From an uncultured Faecalibacterium sp. (GTDB lineage: Bacteria > Bacillota > Clostridia > Oscillospirales > Ruminococcaceae): DNA of 64,000 nt. The notes beneath the pieces were generated by a model, which worked only from the letters and a program-made list of their open reading frames with translations, was not told the origin of the DNA and did no database searches. Made by a program: the position numbers and the translations under genes. This document shows positions 57,607 to 64,000 of the stretch, one piece after another. The stretch covers positions 7,249-71,248 of the forward strand of contig CAKSWQ010000006.1 in NCBI GenBank assembly GCA_934512105.1. The letters are read 5' to 3'. Each line of letters starts with the position of its first letter. The first letter of the stretch is position 1.

Positions 57607-60312
57607 ATGAAAGAGCTTGCAAAGCAGTACGATCCCAGTCAGGTGGAAGATCGTATCTACCAGTTCTGGCTGGACGGCGGCTACTTCCACACGAAGGCCG
57701 ATCCGGACAAGAAATCTTATACTATCGTGATGCCGCCGCCGAACGTTACCGGTCAGCTGCACATGGGTCATGCGGTGGATAACACCATGCAGGATATCCT
57801 CATCCGCACCAAGCGGATGCAGGGCTATGCCGCCCTGTGGGTGCCCGGCACCGACCACGCCTCCATTGCTACCGAGGCCAAGGTGGTGGAGGCCATGCGC
57901 GCCGAGGGCCTGACCAAGGAGATGGTGGGCCGCGACGGCTTTCTGGAGCGCGCCTGGGCATGGAAGACCAAGTACGGCAACCGCATCGTCAGCCAGCTGA
58001 AAAAGCTGGGCAGCAGCTGCGACTGGGAGCGTGAGCGCTTTACCATGGACGAGGGCTGCTCTGAGGCCGTCAAGGAAGTGTTCGTGCGCTTGTACGACAA
58101 GGGCCTGATCTACCGCGGCAACCGCATGGTCAACTGGTGCCCCCACTGCAACACCTCCATTTCCGACGCCGAGGTGGAGTACGAGGAGAAGGACGGCAGC
58201 TTCTGGCATCTGCTGTACCCGGTCAAGGAGACCGGCGAGATGCTGGAGCTGGCTACCACCCGTCCCGAGACCATGCTGGGCGATACCGCTGTTGCCATCA
58301 ACGGCGATGACCCCCGCTACGCCCATCTGCACGGCTGCCATGTGGTGCTGCCCCTGCTGAACAAGGAGATCCCCATCGTCTGCGATGAGCACGCCGATAT
58401 GACCAAGGGCACCGGTGTCGTGAAGATCACCCCCGCCCACGACCCCAACGACTTTGAGGTGGGTCTGCGTCACGACCTGCCCATCGTGCGCGTGTTCACC
58501 TACGACGGCCACATGACCGGCGCTGCCGACAAGGCTGCTGCCGATGCCCTGTTTGCCGCCGGCAAGAACACCGTCAACGAGCCCCATGTGCTGGACTGCG
58601 GCAAGTACGCCGGCATGACTACGCTGGAGGCACGCAAGGCCATTCTGGCCGACCTGAAGGAGGGCGGCTTCCTGAAGGAGATCGAGCCCCTCAAGCACGA
58701 GGTGGGCACCTGCTACCGCTGCCACTCCACCATCGAGCCCATGGTCTCCAAGCAGTGGTTCGTCAAGATGGAGCCGCTGGCAAAGCCCGCCATCGAGAGC
58801 GTGGAGAAGGGCGAGATCAAGTTTGTGCCCGAGCGCTTTACCAAGAACTATATGAACTGGATGAAGAACACCCGTGACTGGTGCATCAGCCGCCAGCTGT
58901 GGTGGGGTCACCAGATCCCGGCTTGGTACTGCGACGACTGTGGCGAGACTGTGGTGGCAAAGTCTGCTCCCTGTGCCTGCCCCAAGTGCGGCGGCACAAA
59001 GCTGACGCAGGACCCTGACACGCTGGATACCTGGTTCTCTTCTGCCCTGTGGCCCTTCAGCACGCTGGGCTGGCCCAACGAGGACAGCGCCGACCTCAAG
59101 TATTTCTACCCCACCAATACGCTGGTCACCGGCTACGACATCATCGGCTTCTGGGTCAGCCGCATGATCTTCTCCGGTCTGGCTTACACCGGCAAGGCAC
59201 CCTTTGACACCGTCTGCATCCACGGCATCGTCCGCGACAGTCAGGGCCGCAAGATGTCCAAGAGCCTTGGCAACGGCATCGACCCGCTGGAAGTCATTGC
59301 CCAGTACGGCGCAGACGCGCTGCGCTTTATGCTGGTGGACGGCTCCACCCCGGGCAACGATATGCGCTATATCGAAAAGAAGGTGGAGGCTGCCCGCAAC
59401 TTTGCCAATAAGCTGTGGAACGCCACCCGCTTTGTGCTGATGAACCTGCCCGAGGACTTTGAGCCGGGTCTGCCCAGCGAGGAGCTGCTGGACATGAGCG
59501 ACAAGTGGGTGCTGACCAAGCTGAATCAGGTGGCCGGTGCCATGACCGACAATCTGGAGCACTACGAGATGGGTCTGGCTGCTGCCAAGATCAACAGCTT
59601 TATCTGGGACGTCTACTGCGACTGGTTCATCGAGATCGCAAAGCCCCGCCTGAACTCCGGCGACGCACAGCAGGCCGATACCGCCCGCCGTGTGCTGGTG
59701 TATGTGCTGGACAAGGCACTCAAGCTGCTGCATCCCTTCATGCCCTTCATCACCGAGGAACTGTATCAGGCTCTGCCCGGCTCTGCCGAGACCATCATGA
59801 CGCAGGCATGGCCCACCTTTGACGCCGCCCACAACTGGGTCGCCGAGGAGGAAGCCTTTGAAAAGGTGATGGATTATATCAAGGCTGTGCGTACCATGCG
59901 CACCGAGATGAACGTGCACCCCGCCAAAAAGACCAGCATGATCATCGAGACTGCCGATGCAGCCCCCTTCCAGAACGCACAGGTCTATCTGGCGAAGTTC
60001 GCCTTTGCCACCGATGTGACCTTTACCGAAAAGTACGAGGGCAGCACCGACGGCATGGTGCAGGTGTCCACCCACGCCGCCCGCGGCTTTATCCCCATGA
60101 TGGAGCTCATCGACCGCGAGAAGGAGCTGGCTCGCCTGAACAAGGAAAAGGCCAAGGCTGAAAAGGAAATGGCCATGTTCGGCAACCAGTTGAACAACCC
60201 CAAGTTTGTGGAGCGTGCCCCGGCGGCTCTGGTGGAGGAGATCCGTAGTAAGTTCGCCAAGAGTCAGGACAAGCTGGCCAACATTGAGCAGAGCATCAAG
60301 GCTCTGGGTTAA
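57607..60312 (+). CDS. valS: Valyl-tRNA synthetase
   Basis: A 901-aa class Ia synthetase. HIGH motif as HMGH at residues 52-55 (PPPNVTGQLHMGHA), CP1 editing domain (about 190-340, TTRPETMLGDTAV), KMSKS at 549-553 (GRKMSKSLGNG), anticodon-binding domain, and the C-terminal coiled coil (about 835-900) that ValRS uses to hold tRNA. ATG at 57607 follows GGGAGG; the frame is open further upstream only through the T-box. Length fits ValRS. Confidence 0.97.
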   Translation: MKELAKQYDPSQVEDRIYQFWLDGGYFHTKADPDKKSYTIVMPPPNVTGQLHMGHAVDNTMQDILIRTKRMQGYAALWVPGTDHASIATEAKVVEAMRAEGLTKEMVGRDGFLERAWAWKTKYGNRIVSQLKKLGSSCDWERERFTMDEGCSEAVKEVFVRLYDKGLIYRGNRMVNWCPHCNTSISDAEVEYEEKDGSFWHLLYPVKETGEMLELATTRPETMLGDTAVAINGDDPRYAHLHGCHVVLPLLNKEIPIVCDEHADMTKGTGVVKITPAHDPNDFEVGLRHDLPIVRVFTYDGHMTGAADKAAADALFAAGKNTVNEPHVLDCGKYAGMTTLEARKAILADLKEGGFLKEIEPLKHEVGTCYRCHSTIEPMVSKQWFVKMEPLAKPAIESVEKGEIKFVPERFTKNYMNWMKNTRDWCISRQLWWGHQIPAWYCDDCGETVVAKSAPCACPKCGGTKLTQDPDTLDTWFSSALWPFSTLGWPNEDSADLKYFYPTNTLVTGYDIIGFWVSRMIFSGLAYTGKAPFDTVCIHGIVRDSQGRKMSKSLGNGIDPLEVIAQYGADALRFMLVDGSTPGNDMRYIEKKVEAARNFANKLWNATRFVLMNLPEDFEPGLPSEELLDMSDKWVLTKLNQVAGAMTDNLEHYEMGLAAAKINSFIWDVYCDWFIEIAKPRLNSGDAQQADTARRVLVYVLDKALKLLHPFMPFITEELYQALPGSAETIMTQAWPTFDAAHNWVAEEEAFEKVMDYIKAVRTMRTEMNVHPAKKTSMIIETADAAPFQNAQVYLAKFAFATDVTFTEKYEGSTDGMVQVSTHAARGFIPMMELIDREKELARLNKEKAKAEKEMAMFGNQLNNPKFVERAPAALVEEIRSKFAKSQDKLANIEQSIKALG

Positions 60313-60316
60313 AATA

Positions 60317-60826
60317 GTGGAATACAATAACAAAGAACGCACCTCGCTGTGGGTCATTGCGGGGCGGACGGCCTTTACCGCTGCACTCATCGCCTGCATC
60401 TGGTTCATCTTTTCCAACTCCATGGCGGTGGCAACAGTCTCCTCCGGTTCCAGCGGCCGGGTGCTGGCGTGGATGCGCATTATCCTGCGCCGTTTGGGTC
60501 AACCGGGGCTGGCAGACCACCTGACCATGCACATCGTGCGCAAGCTGGCACACTTCTGCGAGTATACGCTGGAGGGCTTTCTGCTCATGCTCTGTATGCG
60601 GGTGTACAGCCGTCACCCGCTGCGGCATATCACAGTGCCCATGCTGGGCGGTGTGCTGACGGCGCTGGCCGATGAGACCATTCAGCTCTTCTCGGAGGGG
60701 CGCAGCAGTCAGGTCACGGATGTGTGGCTGGATTCTGCCGGTGTTCTGACCGGCATCCTTGTTGCCATCGTGCTGCTGCTGGCCTGCGAGGGGCTGTATT
60801 ATCACATGAAAAGGAGACACGAATGA
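60317..60826 (+). CDS. VanZ-family membrane protein
   Basis: A 169-aa protein with four membrane helices (about 12-32, 68-85, 92-112, 135-160) and the VanZ pattern: FIFSNS, RKLAHFCEYTLEGFLL, LADETIQLFSEGRSSQVTDVWLDSAG. The start is probably GTG at 60317, 4 bases after the valS stop, with a poor ribosome site, so translation may depend on valS. VanZ proteins are linked to low-level teicoplanin tolerance and envelope functions; the mechanism is unknown. Confidence 0.85.
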   Translation: MEYNNKERTSLWVIAGRTAFTAALIACIWFIFSNSMAVATVSSGSSGRVLAWMRIILRRLGQPGLADHLTMHIVRKLAHFCEYTLEGFLLMLCMRVYSRHPLRHITVPMLGGVLTALADETIQLFSEGRSSQVTDVWLDSAGVLTGILVAIVLLLACEGLYYHMKRRHE

Positions 60827-62088
60827 CCATCCAACAGGCAAATCAGTATTTTGCAGCTCTGCCGGACGGCTTTGCCGACCCGGAGCAGCTGGGCGCACTG
60901 CTGCCCGCCTCGGTGCAGCGGGTGCAGTTCGTGGGCGTGGCAGGCACTGCCGGTAAAACGGCGGTGGCGCGTCTGCTGACGGCCATCCTGCACGCGCAGG
61001 GCATTCGTGCCGGTGTCTACCATGCCGGGTGTGAGCCCCTTGCGGCCCGTATCCGGGTGGAGGGCAAGCCGGTGGACGAGGCACTGCTGTGCCGTGTCGC
61101 CGATGCCCTTGCCGCCCATGAGGAACTGCCCATGCAGGCGGCAGAACTAGCTGCCGCCGCGTACTGCTTTGGTGAGGCAGGCTGCACGCTGGCTGTGGTG
61201 GAGCTGCCGGATGCAGGTCTGGCTACGGCGCTGCCCCAAATGCCGGTGTGTGCCGTCACAGCGGTGGGGCCGGACGGCGTGAGCCGCTCGGTGGAGCGTC
61301 TGGCTGCACTGGCAGGCGGCGTGATGCGCAAGGACAGCATCTGCGTCACTGCGCCGGAGCAGCCCAAGGCGGTGCTCAGTGAGCTGGTCGTGGCTGCGGG
61401 CAAGTGCGGCTGCGAGCTGGTCGTGCCCGACCCGGAGGATATCACCTTTTTGGAGGCGGAGCAGTTCGCCAGCCGGGTGGACTACGGCGGCTATACGGTG
61501 CCGCTGGCCTTTCTGGGGCGTCACGCCGCGGGCAACGCCGCCATGGCGGTGGAGCTGGCGCTGGCGCTCTGCCGCAAGGAGGTGGACATCTCCGACGAGG
61601 CGATTCTGGAAGGCATTGCTGCCGTGGACAACCGTTGCAGCATCCGGGTGCTTTCCCAGCGCCCGCTGGTCATTCTGGATGCCTGCCGCACCCCGCAGCA
61701 GGCGGCTGCGCTGCTGCGCGTGCTGAACATGGCCAAGGTGCGCCACATGAGCGCCATCATCGGCCTGACCGAGGAGGAGGGGGCCGAAGCGTTCTTCTCC
61801 GCGCTGGAGACCGGCCTGAGCCCCGAGGAGCAGAAAAAGGATAAGTCCACCATGCCCGGCATGAGCGAGAGCCCCTTTGATAAGGTGTATCTCGTCACGC
61901 CCGCCGGTGTGGAGGAGCAGCTGACCCGGCGTCTGACCGAGAAGGCCAAATATCACTTTGACGCCCAGTTCTGCACCAGTCTGGACGAGGCGGTGCAGCT
62001 GGCGCATGCCAACACCCGCCGTGGACTGCTGGTCTGCGGCAGCGAGGCGGCAGCGCTGGAAGCTGCGGCTCTGCTGGCAAAGGCGTAA
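60823..62088 (+). CDS. Mur-ligase/folylpolyglutamate synthase-like protein
   Basis: A 421-aa protein of the FolC/Mur ligase fold. P-loop GTAGKTAVARLLTAIL (about 45-60, variant of GTNGKG), ELPDAGLATAL and CAVTAVGPDG in the central domain, LGRHAAGNAAMAVELAL (FolC-like helix), and a C-terminal ligase domain with LVILDACRTPQQ. It is divergent from classical FolC, so the amino-acid substrate is uncertain. ATG at 60823 overlaps the VanZ stop (ATGA). Confidence 0.75.
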   Translation: MTIQQANQYFAALPDGFADPEQLGALLPASVQRVQFVGVAGTAGKTAVARLLTAILHAQGIRAGVYHAGCEPLAARIRVEGKPVDEALLCRVADALAAHEELPMQAAELAAAAYCFGEAGCTLAVVELPDAGLATALPQMPVCAVTAVGPDGVSRSVERLAALAGGVMRKDSICVTAPEQPKAVLSELVVAAGKCGCELVVPDPEDITFLEAEQFASRVDYGGYTVPLAFLGRHAAGNAAMAVELALALCRKEVDISDEAILEGIAAVDNRCSIRVLSQRPLVILDACRTPQQAAALLRVLNMAKVRHMSAIIGLTEEEGAEAFFSALETGLSPEEQKKDKSTMPGMSESPFDKVYLVTPAGVEEQLTRRLTEKAKYHFDAQFCTSLDEAVQLAHANTRRGLLVCGSEAAALEAAALLAKA

Positions 62089-62120
62089 GCCGCCGACAGC
62101 TTTTTCTAAAAAATAACCCG

Positions 62121-62159
62121 AAGATCCCGTACACTGAAGCTATGTGTACGGGATCTTTT
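62121..62159 (+). terminator. Intrinsic terminator of valS operon
   Basis: Perfect 14-bp stem AAGATCCCGTACAC/GTGTACGGGATCTT with a TTTTGTTTT tail, 30 bases before the spoIIAA start. No separate promoter for spoIIAA is obvious, so it may lie within the valS-operon 3' end, or expression may rely on readthrough. Confidence 0.85.
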
Positions 62160-62188
62160 GTTTTGCAAAAAAAGGAGATGGACAAGCA

Positions 62189-62512
62189 ATGGCAACGGTG
62201 ACCTTCAGCGCGGCAGGGGAGACCCTGTACGCCTATCTGGCGGGGGAAATCGACCACGATGCCGCCCAGAGCCTGCGGATGCAGCTGGACGATGCACTGA
62301 TCAGCCGCAGTCCCCGCACCTTAATTATCGACCTTGGCGGGGTGGGGTTCATGGATTCCTCCGGCGTCGGGCTCATCCTTGGGCGGCAGCGCTGCGCCCG
62401 CGTACTGGGCACGACCCTGCGGTTACAGCACGCCCCCGCGCAGCTGCAAAAAGTTCTGCGGCTGGCGGGCATCCCCTGTACGGAGAACACAGAAAAGGAG
62501 AATGCGCAATGA
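62189..62512 (+). CDS. spoIIAA: Anti-sigma factor antagonist (SpoIIAA, STAS)
   Basis: A 107-aa STAS-domain protein: TLYAYLAGEIDHDAAQSLR, then LIIDLGGVGFMDSSGVGLIL with the phosphorylatable Ser (SSGVG). In its unphosphorylated form it would bind the anti-sigma kinase in the next gene and free the sigma factor. AAAGGAGAT precedes ATG at 62189. It overlaps the next gene by 4 bases. Together these are the classic spoIIA operon. Confidence 0.92.
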   Translation: MATVTFSAAGETLYAYLAGEIDHDAAQSLRMQLDDALISRSPRTLIIDLGGVGFMDSSGVGLILGRQRCARVLGTTLRLQHAPAQLQKVLRLAGIPCTENTEKENAQ

Positions 62513-62949
62513 AAGCAGAAAACAGCACCCGTATCCAGTTCGATTCCCTCAGCAGCAACGAGGCCTACGCCCGCGGCATCACGGCGGCCTTTCTGGCGCG
62601 GTACGACCCCACCGTGCCCCAACTGGCCGATCTGAAAACGGCAGTATCCGAGGCAGTCACCAATTGCATCGTCCACGCCTACCCGGAGCGGATCGGGCCG
62701 GTGTGCATGACCATTGCAGTCTATCCCGACCGGGAGGTGCACATCACCATTACAGATAAGGGCATCGGCATCCCCAATGTGGAACAGGCCATGCAGCCTT
62801 TGTTTACCACCGGCAACCCGGAGGAACGCTCCGGTCTGGGCTTTGCGGTGATGCAAAGCTTTATGGACAGGGTAAAAGTTACCTCAAAGCCCGGCAAGGG
62901 CACAAAGGTGCTGCTGGTCAAACGTCTGTCCCGGCGGGAGCTTACATAA
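62509..62949 (+). CDS. spoIIAB: Anti-sigma F kinase (SpoIIAB)
   Basis: A 146-aa GHKL serine kinase: N-box KTAVSEAVTNCIVHAYP, G1 ITDKGIGIPNVEQAM, ATP-lid LFTTGNPEERSGLGFAVMQ. It would bind and block the sigma factor encoded next, and phosphorylate SpoIIAA. GHKL residues for ATP binding are intact. Overlap with spoIIAA and a 21-base gap to sigF show one operon. Confidence 0.93.
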   Translation: MKAENSTRIQFDSLSSNEAYARGITAAFLARYDPTVPQLADLKTAVSEAVTNCIVHAYPERIGPVCMTIAVYPDREVHITITDKGIGIPNVEQAMQPLFTTGNPEERSGLGFAVMQSFMDRVKVTSKPGKGTKVLLVKRLSRRELT

Positions 62950-62970
62950 AAAGGAAAGGCGGTCCGGTAT

Positions 62971-63645
62971 ATGGTAACGGATAAGACCCGGCGGGAAGCA
63001 TTCATCACACAGAATCTGGGGCTGGTGCACGCCTGTGCGGGCAGATTCCGCGGGCGCGGCATGGAGTATGACGACCTGTACAGTGCAGGCTGCGTGGGGC
63101 TCATCAAAGCCTATGATAACTTTGACGAGAGCCGTGGCGTGTGCTTTTCCACCTATGCCGTGCCGGTGATCCTTGGCGAGATCAAAAAGCTGTTTCGGGA
63201 TGGAGGTACGGTCAAGGTGAGCCGCTCCCTGAAGGAGCTGGGGATGCGGGTGCAGGCGGCACGGGAGCATACCATGAAGCTGTGCGGCGCAGAGCCTACC
63301 TTACAGCAGTTGTCAGAGCAGCTGGATGAGCCGATAGAGAATGTGGCTCTAGCCATACAGGCCGCGCAGCCCGCCATGAGCCTGACCCCGGAGGGCAGCG
63401 AGGATGGAGACCGGCAGCTTGATATTCCGGTGGAATCCCCGGAGGAGGAGCTGGCGGATAAGATCGGTCTGGCAGAGGTGATCGAAGCACTGCCGGAGCA
63501 GGATAAGCAGCTGATCCGTCTGCGCTTTTATGGCAACCGCACCCAGAGCGAGACTGCAAAGGCACTGCACACGACTCAGGTGCAGATCTCCCGACGGGAA
63601 CGCAAGATCCTGATCCGGCTGCGCACCCGACTTTTGGAGGAATAA
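62971..63645 (+). CDS. sigF: Sigma-70 family sporulation-type sigma factor (SigF/SigG)
   Basis: A 224-aa sigma factor: region 2 (EYDDLYSAGCVGLIKAYDNF, CFSTYAVPVILGEIKKLFRD), region 3 (VSRSLKELGMRVQAAREH), region 4 (LPEQDKQLIRLRFYGNRTQS, TTQVQISRRERKILIRLR). As the third gene of a spoIIA operon it is SigF by position. Faecalibacterium-like bacteria are not known to form spores, so the set may be retained for another role. GGAAAGG lies ahead of ATG. Confidence 0.92.
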   Translation: MVTDKTRREAFITQNLGLVHACAGRFRGRGMEYDDLYSAGCVGLIKAYDNFDESRGVCFSTYAVPVILGEIKKLFRDGGTVKVSRSLKELGMRVQAAREHTMKLCGAEPTLQQLSEQLDEPIENVALAIQAAQPAMSLTPEGSEDGDRQLDIPVESPEEELADKIGLAEVIEALPEQDKQLIRLRFYGNRTQSETAKALHTTQVQISRRERKILIRLRTRLLEE

Positions 63646-63728
63646 GGGAGAAAGTGTCTATAAAAAATGTAAAAAACTGGGCAAAAAGTCAAAAGAATGA
63701 TTTTGGTGTAAAAATTGTAAAAAAGTGC
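63646..63728. other. Short AT-rich spacer before the rrn promoters
   Basis: No gene. A short AT-rich frame here and beyond (to 63890) runs through the promoters below and is not credible as coding. Confidence 0.5.
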
Positions 63729-63757
63729 TTGCTTTTTGAAGGATGCTGTGCTAAAAT
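63729..63757 (+). promoter_or_regulatory. Upstream rrn-type promoter (P1)
   Basis: TTGCTT (63729-63734), 17 bases, TAAAAT (63752-63757). It shares AAAAGTGCTTG around the -35 with the second promoter 139 bases downstream, as in tandem rRNA promoters. Confidence 0.7.
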
Positions 63758-63867
63758 ACATTACTGTCAGGCGGACGTCCGACAGAATGAAATACTTCAA
63801 AACGGACGCCAGATAGAAAGATTCGACAGAATCGAAAATGAATCTCAAAAATCTTTCAAAAAAGTGC

Positions 63868-63896
63868 TTGACAATTTATCACGAAAGTGATAAAAT
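63868..63896 (+). promoter_or_regulatory. Downstream rrn-type promoter (P2)
   Basis: TTGACA (63868-63873), 17 bases, TAAAAT (63891-63896). Strong boxes, AT-rich upstream region, tandem with P1, no gene following inside the window. Confidence 0.78.
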
Positions 63897-64000
63897 AAAT
63901 AAGCTGTCAGCCGCTAAGGCTGCGGCGCACAGGACCTTGAAAATTGAACAATATCGAAAGAACTTGTAACGGAACCTATTTTCATGTTGGAAGAACATGT
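63897..64000 (+). other. Probable rRNA operon leader (16S gene beyond the edge)
   Basis: After P2 comes a GC hairpin (CAGCC..GGCTG) and ACCTTGAAAATTGAA (63934-63948), a motif known from rRNA leaders and spacers of Firmicutes, then GAACTTGTAACGG. No mature 16S sequence is reached by 64000. Confidence 0.6.

Noticed and set aside
57586-60480. 964-aa open frame on the minus strand opposite valS
   Set aside because: It is the complement of a highly conserved synthetase gene with strong third-position GC; the translation is His/Gly/Val-rich with no family features.
1-64000. CRISPR array, retron or group II intron
   Set aside because: No regularly spaced direct repeats with unique spacers, no cas genes and no reverse transcriptase gene were seen.

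Overview
The window looks like the chromosome of a gut Clostridia species, most likely Faecalibacterium or a close relative. This is an inference from the GC-rich codon use, the gene families and the gene neighbourhoods; no 16S gene lies inside the window. It has two parts: a layered, decaying mobile region (about 1-23,160) and a GC-rich core chromosome segment (about 23,160-64,000). The two meet at a tRNA-Ala(CGC) gene on the minus strand (23164-23239).

Mobile region. Positions 1-8.7 kb are an integrative mobilizable element of the Tn4451 / large-serine-recombinase type: XRE regulator, small Cys protein, RepA-like protein, DUF3847, a candidate MobQ oriT, a two-gene cargo (CPCC protein plus unknown), MobA/MobL relaxase, CHC2 zinc-finger protein, VapE-like ATPase, TnpW and the large serine recombinase. 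Its right end sits inside a Maff2 (ICE pilin-like) gene, of which only the 3' end remains (about 8738-8822), so it is nested in an older Tn1549-like conjugative element. That host ICE is degraded. topB has lost its N terminus after a deletion of the transfer genes. YodL, TTRAP and the first part of the giant helicase gene remain, and an intact tnpV is encoded inside the helicase gene in another frame. The helicase is cut and joined to the 3' half of an ABC exporter gene. A regulator/maintenance block follows (wHTH, two XRE proteins, Zn-ribbon, ParB-like, broken DUF6551), with palindromic repeats and a candidate structured RNA. An AT-rich restriction-modification cassette (small HTH controller with an operator-like palindrome, DPPY methyltransferase, convergent PD-(D/E)XK nuclease) lies between the broken DUF6551 gene and the 3' remnant of another serine recombinase.

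Core chromosome. In order: TrmH-type rRNA methyltransferase; a large ATPase-FtsX exporter; a Spo0A-like response regulator with a soluble HATPase kinase; 2-hydroxyacyl-CoA dehydratase activase and partner; a U32-like protein; a TetM-like GTPase fused to a NYN/YacP nuclease; NAD(P)HX dehydratase; nitroreductase; tsaD; polA; ferredoxin; an ArsC-like protein; glycosyltransferase; a YtrA-type GntR/ABC operon; a DUF4358 lipoprotein; an Lrp regulator; hflX-GNAT; homocysteine methyltransferase/MTHFR; glycosyltransferase and flippase; a T-box-controlled valS-vanZ-folC-like operon; spoIIAA-spoIIAB-sigF; and finally tandem promoters and leader of what is probably an rRNA operon starting just past the right edge.

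Most notable signals: (i) a four-copy dispersed repeat family with a 45-nt core, a compensatory base-pair change and variable hairpins that keep a CTGCGG loop; (ii) the R-M cassette inside a broken recombinase region; (iii) tnpV overprinted in the helicase gene; (iv) the ribosomal-protection GTPase-NYN nuclease fusion; (v) an sRNA-like unit at 50523-50666; (vi) a structured RNA candidate at 18814-19103.
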